Shown in pieces: positions 48,084 to 57,747 of a stretch of 64,000 bases of DNA. Both the position numbers and the translations under genes were made by a program. Source of the DNA: Plicaturopsis crispa FD-325 SS-3 (lineage: Eukaryota > Basidiomycota > Agaricomycetes > Amylocorticiales > Amylocorticiaceae); NCBI GenBank assembly GCA_000827205.1, contig KN832563.1:754863-818862 (forward strand). Direction: 5' to 3'. The notes under the pieces were generated by a model. The model saw nothing but the letters and a program-made list of their open reading frames with translations. It searched no databases and was not told the DNA's origin. Within the stretch, counting starts at the first letter, position 1. Each line of letters starts with the position of its first letter.

Positions 48084-48864
48084 ACATGCTACGAGTGTTG
48101 GTAAGCCTTATGCGTTTCATGTCATACCCATCTTTGACCGTTATTTGAAGTTATGGCCCACATTGGGAGTATGTTTGAAAGGCGCAGTCAACTCCAGCGG
48201 TGCATCTATTTTGAGTCGGGTCGATGACGGGGTAGTACCAGCGTACTACCGCGCGTCAGTTGAATACAAAGTCGGAATATCAATCTTTTAAGCTGTATGT
48301 AAAGCCTGTAGGGGCTGGATGTCGAATCGAAGTCAATGTCGACTTTGACGTGCACGCAAGCTTTCAATCGTACCGTAGGCACTTCTCATTAGGCTTACAT
48401 TGAAGCCACTCGGAGTCTCTGACGATAATCACTGCAATCATGCCATCACATTCTTGTGCGGATACAACTAGTCTCCTTTAGCAGCCGTCGAAACAATTCC
48501 TTCAACCTCGCGGGCTCGGATATCCTTCAACACCTCTTTGTACTTACGTTAACTCCAGTCCAAACTAAATGAAAGCTCTCCTAAAATTCGGCCATCCATA
48601 CTACGGAGGCTAATCCTACATGAGTAGAGGTCGATTGATATCCTTGTCATACAAAGTATCAAGCCACATGCAATAATTGTGCGATAGTGTCCTTTTCCAT
48701 CAAAAGCCCAAATAAAACGAATAAATCTACGAAACTTCCGCTGCCCCGAAGTCCAAAGCAAAGTAGAGAAAGTGCCTATGCAAATGAATGGTGCTCCGTG
48801 CGGGATGTGAGCCCTTCTTCGACGAAGGTATGAGATCGGGGGCCGAGGCTGAACCCGACGCCAA
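48084..48864. other. Spacer between the two duplicated units
   Basis: About 780 bp. It contains the junction between copy A and copy B, near 48100-48590. No gene; the right part from about 48590 belongs to copy B. Confidence 0.4.
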
Positions 48865-50814
48865 TTAGAGCTGGTCGGCGGTGAGCGCATCGTAAGTGGG
48901 GCACAAGTTCGACCACGCGTCGGGAACGGGGTTTGCGGACGCAGTCGAATTGATGTCCTCGGCGAACACGATCGCGAACCCAGCCTCGAGATGCCAGTCG
49001 ATGTGGCAGTGGAGGAACCACGGCCCGGGGTTGTCCGTCGTCCAGCGGATCGTCACGTTATCGCCCGTGGTACCGATGCTGACGACGTCGCGGCGGACGG
49101 GGTTGGCGTAGTTGTACGTCGAGCTGCCGGCGCTGCGCACGACGTCGAACGTGTGGCCGTGCAAATGGAAGGGGTGCTGCGAGAGAATGTCTAGGTCAGA
49201 CCGGGGAGAGACAAGGTTGTAGAATATAGACGTACAGGACTACCCGCGACACCTCCAGGCAACGAAAGCTCGATAACCTTGTTCGAGGGGAGGCTGTATA
49301 GCGACCCGGAAGGAAGAAGGTCAGCGGCAGCCTGGGTGCCACTGAGGATTTGCAAGAGGACGGGGACGGTGGGGGATACCCAAGTAGCGCCGTTGATGGT
49401 GAAGTCGAGGGCAGTGGCATTGAACTGGAAGTCGAGATTGATCAAGACGTCAGCACCACCGACCTCTGCGGTACCAGGAGCTCCGGGGTTTTCCAGTGGC
49501 TAGTAGAAAAAAGGTTAGTTGTAACACGACAATCCATCCCGGGAAATGCCCTTACGTGAAGGTCAAGTTCACTGAGGGGAATCACACTGGTAGTCTGGTT
49601 CGTAGTAGGCTCTGCGGTCGTGTTGGCACCGCTGTAGCGAAGGATGGCCGAGTTGATTCCACCGTCGAATCCGGTGGAGCCCAAGTTGGGGTTCGCGCGA
49701 ATCCAGTAGTTGTCGACATCCGCGCTGGCATCAAGCTGCAGAGACTAAGTTAGATTTTTCCGCCTCCAAAACGATAACGAGAAACTTACGACGAAGGAGT
49801 AGCGCTGGCCGGCAAAAATCTGGATTTCATCGACCACGATGGGATCAATGTTGACACCGTCAACCTCGATGACGGTCATGTTGTGGCCGTCGATGGAGAA
49901 CGTGTAGTTCGGGTCGCACGAGATAGAGACGAGCCGGATGCGGTATTTTTTCCCCTTCTCAACGCCGATGACAGCAATGTCGGAGGACGGTCCTCCTACG
50001 TAGCGACCCAGACCGTTGATCAGGGTAGAGTCAGCGGTAGGGAATGCGCCGGCACTAGGAGCTGGTGTGTGATACCTAGAACACAACAATAGTCAGGAGG
50101 GAGAACATGCAATCCGGATCGTGCATTCTTACCAATCGGCCAGAGCAATGACGGTGGTCTCATCATCAACATCATACAGGCTGGCGTGTGGGTCGTCGGG
50201 GTCATACACAACGAAAGGACCCCTTAGACCGTCACAGTACTGTGTCGAGAGATGGGAGTGATACCAGAATGTGCCTGCGCCAAGTCAATAGGTTACGCAA
50301 GCAGGATAATAACGAAGTTAGTTACCCGCTTGGTCCGGGACGTTGAAGTCGTATAGGAAGGAGTTGTTGGCGGCTATAGGGCATTGGTTGACAAATGCGG
50401 GACCGTCGGCCCAGTTACTACCCGCCTGGAAGAAACCGTGCCAATGCTGTAGATTTAATTTTCATTAGCAGCCATATATCACGAGAGCTGTTTTAGCTCA
50501 CGATCGACGTGCTCCTAAGCATAGTGTTGTCGGTTAGCCCGTCGACGACATTGATCTGGAAGTTGTCGCCTTTGTTTCCTGTGATGAGCGGACCAGGAAA
50601 AACGCCCTCGGCAAGGACAGCCCTACAAAATTTGCATAGTGAGCGTTCAAGAGAAACACGGAGCGTTTAGAGAATCAGATGCTTACGAGCGACTGAGGCC
50701 GTCGGGACTGATATCCGCGTTGGCGATATTCAGGTCGGTAACCGGTCCTATGGCGGCGAAGACGGTTCCGGACACGGTCAACGCAGCGATAGATAAATAT
50801 TGAAGACGAGACAT
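48865..50814 (-). CDS. Secreted laccase, copy B
   Basis: Close paralogue of laccase A with the same exon layout. Signal peptide and mature start are as in copy A (ending [10 protein letters not shown]). Copper motifs: [47 protein letters not shown] and [16 protein letters not shown], with the same Phe after L4. Differences are scattered and conservative: GTNWADG versus GSNWADG, VPNQAG versus [25 protein letters not shown] versus [12 protein letters not shown] versus DALTPDQL. All copper ligands are kept, so both copies should be active. The core promoter has the same TATAAAGGCCTCTA element. Different upstream spacing leaves room for different induction. Confidence 0.96.
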
Positions 50815-50918
50815 TGGGTGAACTGTGGGATAGCGAATGTGTGGAGGGCGGACTTAGACGATGGCCACGAAGGACCTGGACAGCTATATGGAAAAATGCA
50901 TGTCCACGCGTAGAGGCC

Positions 50919-50924
50919 TTTATA
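50919..50924 (-). promoter_or_regulatory. TATA box of laccase B
   Basis: TATAAA on the minus strand, 105 bp before the ATG, inside the TATAAAGGCCTCTA stretch shared with laccase A. Confidence 0.7.
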
Positions 50925-52430
50925 CATCTCTGTCGATCCGAGAGTGTAGCAACAACGCAGTCGGGAAGCGAAGCCCAACACGCCGGCTGTCCGATGCTCG
51001 TGCGGCGGTACCGATAATCAATAGTGACCAATGAACCATGCGACATTTGTTCAGGGAGAGTAGGTACGCGTATGCCATGGGGAGGGCAGGATTAGCGTGG
51101 CCCAGGCCCCCGAAGGATTGGTGTATTCGAACGGGTAGAGCGGACGCCGGGGAAGTGAGACAGATGCGGTGGCCTGTTCATCCCCGGGCAAGCAGAGCCA
51201 TACACCTGATGAGACATCAAAGGGAACTACTGCGCAGTCCCGCTAAGCTACATTTTGCGCATACTTGCAACGGATTGAACTCACGATAAAGTACATATTT
51301 TACGTTTAGGAAGATACATCCTACATGCATTGCAATTGGAAGTCCATTCAATCTGAGAAACAGCGACGAGAGACGACGATCACACACCGACTGCGCCGCA
51401 GTAGAAAGTTGCGATCTTCGCAGCGAGTTGAGCAACGGTAAGAAACAGCTTTCGCTGCAATCTGCATTCTCGTCGCGCTCCTTGTGCTCTGGTTCTAGTG
51501 AGCGGCATTCAGAAACTGAAAGATGATACCTTTTTCTCGTTCGTGTAAACGTGGAAAAAGGGAAAAATAATAAACTTGTTGAAATTGAAGTTCAGCTTTG
51601 AGATTGGAGGCCCCGGACAAGCCCCGGACGCCGCGGTAACCCTGTTCACGTGGCCCTGAAATGATCGATTTACGCTTTTTTGCTCCCGAACGGGTTCACA
51701 GCTTGTTCACAACTCAAAGTTCGCCGCAGCATCAGTAGCAGGCATCAGTAGCTTGAAAACGACATAGTCCTGTCGAAATGCGTTGCGGGTTCGTTTCATT
51801 TTGTCTCCTAACCAACGTATGCTAATAGCCAATTGGCGATGCGTCTACTGTAGTGGGCGCGTGCGCAGTCAACTGAGTAGCAGAAGGTCGCATTCAATGG
51901 CACGGAGCTCACCGCCGCTCCCACTCTCGGACGCCGACGGTTCTATCTATTGACTGCGAAGTCAATGATAAAGCTGTGGCTTAGCGGACGGCGGACTCCC
52001 GAGCTCGACCGAGCCGCGATCCTCGTGGTCGCAATTTGACCCTTTCGATAGGTCAACTTGAAGCTTGGCACTGTAGGCAGCCGTCGTACAACACCATCTG
52101 TGCAATACTCGGGTACATGTAATAATCTGATTTCTCTTGCCCATCATGTTGAGATGCATTATGTTTTCCGCAGTTCAGGAGTAACTCTTGTCGCCATCTC
52201 TCTCACTACCCGGCGCCCACTATTCGACGTTGACTACGCCATGCGCGCCCTTGCATCGCTATGCCCTGTGCACCTTACTGCTAACTACGGCCGCAATCCC
52301 GTGCGCCGCCGCACCGAAACCCTCTCGTTCCTGGAATAATGCCTCACCTTGCCAGAATATCACGCATTCAGCCTGTTTGTAATCAGAAGCGCGTGTGTCG
52401 GCTGATCTGTTCCCCTGCACCGTGGTAGGT

Positions 52431-52436
52431 TATAAG
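52431..52436 (+). promoter_or_regulatory. TATA-like element of peptide gene B
   Basis: TATAAG, 94 bp before the ATG at 52525, matching the element before peptide A. Confidence 0.55.
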
Positions 52437-52524
52437 GCTTCTCCTTACTGACGAAGTCGAGATAGAAACTTTCGACCTGAACGAATCTGCTCGACGCCCA
52501 AACCAAAACCCGCACTCGCTCGCT

Positions 52525-52801
52525 ATGCTTTTCAAGCCCCTCATCCTCGCCGCCGCCGTTGCCGGTGTGGTCAGCGCCGAAGAGCACTCGCAGTCCAGGG
52601 TATGTTTCGGTCGTGGTGCTTTTGCGTGTAACGATGTATTGACGCGCACTGGGCATACTACAGCAGCCTGGCCCGCCCGGGACGAGGACGTTCACTGCGA
52701 CGAAAGTGTACAACACTGTGGTCCCGTATCCCCCCTACCTGACGCAGGTCACGGAAACTACCACTTGGACCCAGGTCCCTCCTTCCGGGTCCCCCAAGTA
52801 A
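52525..52801 (+). CDS. Small secreted cysteine-free peptide, copy B
   Basis: Two exons, 52525-52599 and 52664-52801, encode 70 residues. The signal peptide is MLFKPLILAAAVAGVVSA, followed by EEHSQSR. The mature part reads QPGPPGTRTFTATKVYNTVV, PYPPYLTQVTETTTWTQVPP, SGSPK. Compared with copy A, the core RTFTATKV-[FY]-NTVVPY and YLTQVTETTTWTQ are unchanged, while the ends and the signal peptide vary. This is the pattern expected of purifying selection on the mature core. No cysteines, no dibasic processing site, no CaaX end. Family not recognised. A role with the neighbouring laccase (stability, wall attachment, shared regulation) is only a hypothesis from synteny. Confidence 0.8.
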
Positions 52802-53450
52802 ACGCACTATGAACCCAGGTAAGCTCGCTGTGGATCAGATCAGGTCCATCGCTGACCGCGATGCGAACTGTGCAGCGCGTTAACAAGATCTTCGGGGGCG
52901 ATGGCGGTCGATGCAGCAGTGTACTTTGTGTTAAATTCTTTCTCCACAACAACAACATTACACTCTTTCTTTCTTTCTTTTGTGGGGCTTTGGGTGGATC
53001 TGTGTCGCAAGACCTTTGGCCATTCATACAATAGTGGATCCTGATATATGACCTTAACCGGTGCTCATTGTCGTTTTGAGTCAATTCCAATACTTTCGAT
53101 CTGTGCAGTTGTAAGGCTACTCATCGCCGCAAGCTTGTCCTTCAAATTTATTGATCCATGGGCAGAAAATCGATATCTGGCTGGACTGTGCTCCCGACTC
53201 GTACGTTTGCCTACAAGAGATCGACTATGTGGCAAGCGAAATCATTATTGAAAGCGTACAACAGGCGAACGGAGAAGGCATACTCGGCGACGTGCATAGA
53301 AAGTCCAGGCCAAGTCGTCGTCGTCTAGATCTGAAGGACGGGAACAAAGGAAAACGTTCATAATGATCAAAGCGAACCCAAGAAAGTGTGTCCCTCGCAG
53401 CTATCCGTAGAACGTGAATCGGTGGCTCGAGAAACTACGAGATAAGTGCT
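52802..53450. other. Intergenic region, no supported gene
   Basis: About 650 bp between peptide B and the 3' end of the zinc-cluster gene. Contains a short TTTC microsatellite near 52966-52980; nothing else recognised. Confidence 0.4.
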
Positions 53451-55081
53451 TCAAGGATTGTTCTGCTGCTCCTGCGGGGGCTGCTGCTGCTGCTGCTGCT
53501 GTTCCTGCTGCTGTCCCGGCTGCTGTCCCGTCTGCTCCTGCGGAGTACCGACCCGCTCGGAGGATAGCACGCGGCCTGGACCAGGCGGATCATCAATGCT
53601 CGGGTCGATGACAGGGAGGTACGCAGACCGTGCGTCAGACGTATACATGGGATTCGGGTGCATGCCAGGGGGTGGCTGCATGCCTGGAGGCGGTTGCATG
53701 CCTGGCGGAGGCTGCATCCCAGGGGGCGGCTGCATCCCTGGTGGCGGTTGCATCTGGCCAGGGCCAGGTGGGCCGGGCATGGGTGGTCCGTAATATGGGT
53801 GTGGGTACATCGGCGGATACCCCATGGGGTGCATAGGAATACCTCCATGCATAGGCATGCCTCCCTGCATCGGGCCTCCGTGCATGGGACCTCCATGCAT
53901 AGGAGGACCTCCATGCATGGGCGGACCGCCCTGCATCGGACCTCCTTGTTGATACTGAGGCGGAGGAAGGGTAGAGGATGATGCTTGGGCGTTCATATCT
54001 GCGGAGAGATCATCTATATGGTCTTGTTAACGAGGCCCTACAGATGAGAAGGACAACGTACTGTCTTGGTCGGATGTGGCGTCTGGAGCTCTGCGATGCG
54101 TGCATTCTAATTCTTGCCCCTTCTGTGTGCATGCTTTACATGCTCGATCGAGGCAGTCGTAGCCTTTGCGGGAGCACGAGCCGCACGGTCGGACACCGTC
54201 ACACCTAATCTTGTCGCGTCTAAGGGATAGTGAGCGTCATATATGGCTAAACAGCGGTAGAATATTTACCTGCAGTTTGTGCAAGCCGCTTTGACACGGG
54301 TACCATGACCTCTACCCTTTCTCGCAAGGTTGATGCACTCAAACCCTTGTTCGATGCATGACTTGCATGGGCGCATATCCTCGCACTTCTTATTATCCTT
54401 CCTACACGCCTCACAACGCAGCTTGACGAGCTTCGGCCCGCGCCCGACGTGTATGCATTCTTCCGAGCGCGCTACACAGCGCTGGCAGGGGCGGGTGTCG
54501 TCGCACTTCTTGTTGTCACGGCGGCAGTTCTGACATGCGAGCTTGGCGCGGTCGTTGGCCCTAGCACGAGCGCTGCGGGAGATAGGACGGGCTGCAGATA
54601 CGTCCTGGCGGGGCGGAGGCGTGCTTGGCTCTTCCATGCATTCGAGCTGCATTTCTCTGCATCTTGCGCATGGTTTGCCGTCCTCACACCGTACGCGCGC
54701 GCGCCGACAGTGTTCGCAACCGTCGATGCATTGATCGGCGGTGTACCCCTTTTTCACACAACCGCTGCATGGCCTAGCTCAGACGTCAGCATTGGAGCTA
54801 TGTCAAACAAGGCTGTCTCATTGACATACCTGGCGCCATCGCATCTGATTTTGTCACGTCTGGTACAAAGATTAGAAATCGTCCCCTAATGCTCAAGAAA
54901 ATTCGCACCTGCAGCTGGCGCACGCCTGAGTGTTCCCCCATGTTCAATTGGACTTCAAGTACGAATAAAAGTCGTACGAACACACCTTTGACGCTCTCCT
55001 TGGCCATGGAGGCCCTCCAATGTCGGAAGCCGGAGCAAACGGTGGCAATGGTGGCGGAAACGGAGGCGGCTGAGAATCCAT
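53451..55081 (-). CDS. Protein with five tandem Zn2Cys6-type clusters
   Basis: The start is MDSQPPPFPPPLPPFAPASD. Five binuclear-cluster motifs follow: CASCRRDKIRCDGARPCSGC ending TADQC; CEHCRRARVRCEDGKPCARC ending QLEC; CQNCRRDNKKCDDTRPCQRC ending SEEC; CEACRKDNKKCEDMRPCKSC ending GFEC; CTNCRRDKIRCDGVRPCGSC ending GYDC. The last is followed by a half-site CKACTQKGQELEC. The usual Gal4-type regulator has one. Introns split the first and fifth clusters at the same codon (CR/R, phase 2). The C-terminal part is low complexity: about seven GGPM(H/Q) units, five MQPPPG units and a Gln-rich end. No fungal transcription-factor middle domain was seen. Likely nuclear and nucleic-acid binding, inferred. 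About six exons. Confidence 0.8.
53661..53756 (-). repeat. 18-bp tandem repeat coding MQPPPG
   Basis: Five imperfect 18-bp units inside the last exon of the zinc-cluster gene, each coding MQPPPG. Third positions differ between units while the peptide is constant, so the protein repeat is maintained. Confidence 0.8.
53820..53950 (-). repeat. Gly-Gly-Pro-Met-His coding repeat
   Basis: Imperfect units of 12-15 bp coding GGPPMHGGPMHGGPMQGG-like sequence in the same exon. Variable unit length suggests slippage. Confidence 0.7.
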
Positions 55082-55388
55082 AGTATGTGGTTCGGGATTC
55101 GGGAGTAGCGGGCGCCAGAAAAGCGACGTCTAAGAAATTTCGATCTCCGCTCGTTGCCGCACAATGCCGTCCGCCAGCATTGAGCAATTTTCAATCGCCG
55201 CTCGAAACCGGATTCTTCCCACCGCCGACTGTGGCGACATCGTTGTTCCTTTCCGTCACCACCTCGTAAGCTCGCCAGCATCGCTCGTCTCCCCTCTCGC
55301 TCAACTCTCTTGCCGTCGTCGAGTTGGCTTTGGCTGTTGTGTTCTGTATTGCATAGCCCTTTGCTCCTTAAATCGATATATAAGCCTT

Positions 55389-57531
55389 ATGGCGTCTTCT
55401 GTTTTCTACAAATTCAAGTCCCAGCGGGACGAATCCCGGGTGACCTTCGATGGCACAGGCATCTCTGTGTTTGACCTGAAAAGGGAGATCATTCTAGCCA
55501 ACAACCTCGGTAAGGCAAATGATTTCGACTTGTCGGTCTTCGACAGTTCGTCGCAGCAAGGTGCGTGGGTGCTCGTTGTCGGGAGCGTGCCGAAAATTCT
55601 CATTAAAAGCGTTAGAGCTCAAGGATGACTCGCATATCATTCCACGGTCGTCTTCGGTCATCGTAAAACGTCTCCCCTCTGCGCGACCAGGAAAGGGTAA
55701 GGCTGCCATGTATGTAGCAGGGGCTGGTGGAGCACCTGCAACCCCTGCATCCGAGCCTGCTAGACAGGGTCCTACCGGCGGCGGTGCAAATTCATGGCAT
55801 AAGGGCTCTATGTCCAAGCGCTTCGACGGCAAGGAGGAGCATCACCATGTACCTACACCTCCGAAACCATCTCCAGTGCGTCTGCCACAGTCCATATATC
55901 CGTTTGCTAACGCCGGAGCAATACTAATTGGCAATATAGTTAACGGCTGCTCCAGTGACGTCCTCCGCGGCGCAGGATGACGAAGCATCCGCCATGGCCG
56001 CCATGTTCCAAGCACAAACGGCTAACTGGGAAGAAACCCAGGAAAAGATGTCTCAGTTGGTGTCGCCGTCATGCGGTTTTCTTGTTTTATGTAGTAGAAC
56101 CATGTCTCATGAACGTGATTTTTGTTCCTCCCCTCCCATATTATATGGTTGCATTGAATCTACAGTGCAACGCGCGTATACAATAACCCCCGTGGTACTG
56201 GCTTTCAGCGTGGCGGAAAACCTCATACTCCTGCTGCCACACATCAACACCAACACCATCAACCTGAACGCCCACTACCACCGGCGTACGTCTGCTATCG
56301 ATGTGGTCAGAAAGGTGCGTCGCGCGGAGCTTCACCGGAATGGTGTTCTGATAACTTTTTGAAGGCCACTGGATACAAGACTGCCCTACGAATAACGACC
56401 GTGAATATGATAATCGACCTCGCATTAAGCGAACCACTGGTATTCCACGAAGTTTCCTCAAATCCGTTGAAAATCCCAACAGCGGTCAGATGGCGCAGGG
56501 TATCATGGTCACCCCTGAGGGAGGATATGTCGTAGCTCAGCCCGACTCGTAAGTCAAATTATCTCCTGTCTTGCCACGGAAAATAACTGTTATTCAGTGC
56601 GTCGTGGCAAAAGCAAGTCACTCGCCCGAAGGGACTGACGGCTGCCGATGTTCGCGAGCGAACCCCATCTGACCCGGCTCTTGTCTGCCCGATCGACAAC
56701 AAACTTTTCCGCGACGCCGTGAAGACCCCTTGCTGCGGGACGCTGTACTGCGAAGAATGCATACAAACTCACTTGCTTGAACGCGACTTCCTCTGTCCAA
56801 ATTGCGACAAAAAGATAGCTTCTTTGGACAGGCTCGTCATGGACAAACCCATGCGCACAAAGGTCGCAGACTACATCGACAAGGTCATCGAAGAAAGCAA
56901 AAAGGAAAGTAGCGACGAAGCCAACTCAACTGAGCCGGTAGCAAGTGGTTCCGCTAGCAACGGCCAGGTAAGTCGCGCATTGTCGACCTTATAACGCCGA
57001 TACTCATTTACGTTACTACAGACATCCTCTAATCCCGAACAAGAGTACTGGTCAGAGCAGCAGCCGGGCGGCAATATCGATATGTCCCAGATGCTTGTCG
57101 AAAGCATCCCGCAGCTTCAGGCCCAGATCTCGCAAATATCGGTCATGCTCCAAAACCCTTCCCTTCCCCACCAAGTTCGGCAAACTACGCAGATGCAACA
57201 TCACCAGCTCCAGATCCAGCTCCAGCAAGCGCAGGCTGTCGCCGGCGCCCTCGCTGCTGCGAATACCTTCCAGCAACAGCAACAGATGCAGCAAGCGCAG
57301 CACCAGAGCCTGGTCGGCGGATACAACGGCCAGGGCTACCAGCAGCAAAAGAACTATCAGGGAGGCTGGACTAACCCGTTCTCTAACCAACAGCCCGCCG
57401 GACAAGAATCCGCATACCAACGGCTGCCGCTCAACAACCGGCGCCGTAACCTGAAGCGCGATAGGCCGTCGGACTTCCTAGAGATCGCTGGGAACGAGCA
57501 ACAAAACAAGGTTGCGCGGTATTGGGAATGA
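55389..57531 (+). CDS. MPE1: MPE1/RBBP6-like cleavage and polyadenylation factor
   Basis: Subunit of the pre-mRNA 3' end processing machinery (CPF in yeast); RBBP6 in animals. Domains in order: ubiquitin-like DWNN domain (VFYKFKSQRDESRVTFDGTG, ISVFDLKREIILANNLGKAN, DFDLSVFDSS, VIPRSSSVIVKRLP), CCHC zinc knuckle CYRCGQKGHWIQDCP, a conserved linker (RIKRTTGIPRSFLKSVENPN, EGGYVVAQPDSASWQKQV), and a U-box/RING-like domain CPIDNKLFRDAVKTPCCGTL with YCEECIQTHLLERDFLCPNC. The C-terminal part is Gln-rich (QLQIQLQQAQAVAG, FQQQQQMQQAQHQ) and ends in a basic RRRNLKRDRPSDFLEIAG and a final W-E. All MPE1 hallmark domains are intact. At least six exons; introns occur near 55559, 55876, 56058, 56312, 56550 and 56968. 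Confidence 0.93.
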
Positions 57532-57747
57532 AGGGGGCGCACAGGCGAGTGCGGATAGGACATATAGCCCAGGACAATGGACTCTCACCTACGTATACGG
57601 ATACCTTACACTAACTAGCATTGTCCATTATTTCATTCCTCACATGCATGTATACTTGGCCATCGAAAAGCAACATAATAGACATCCATTTGCATTACAT
57701 GGCATGCTCGACGCACAATAGGCTGGGTAAAAGGTATGTAGAGTAGA

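Larger units (their letters stand above)
50815..52524. promoter_or_regulatory. Divergent promoter region, copy B
   Basis: 1.7 kb without a supported gene between the laccase B and peptide B start codons. It holds the same ordered blocks as copy A (51626, 51647, 52015, 52035), plus a shared stretch ending in CCGCAGTTC near 52170 (copy A near 47430). Their conservation inside otherwise diverged sequence suggests regulatory sites used by one or both genes. Confidence 0.55.
48590..52801. repeat. Duplicated laccase-peptide unit, copy B
   Basis: Direct repeat of about 4.2 kb, partner of copy A (43450-48083). It has the same gene order, orientation, intron positions, TATA spacing and promoter blocks. 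Its divergent region is about 400 bp shorter than in copy A. Confidence 0.85.

Noticed and set aside
53446-53793. Plus-strand Cys/Gly-rich frame (runs of Cys and CMPGGG)
   Set aside because: It is the antisense shadow of the poly-Gln and MQPPPG repeats of the zinc-cluster gene.
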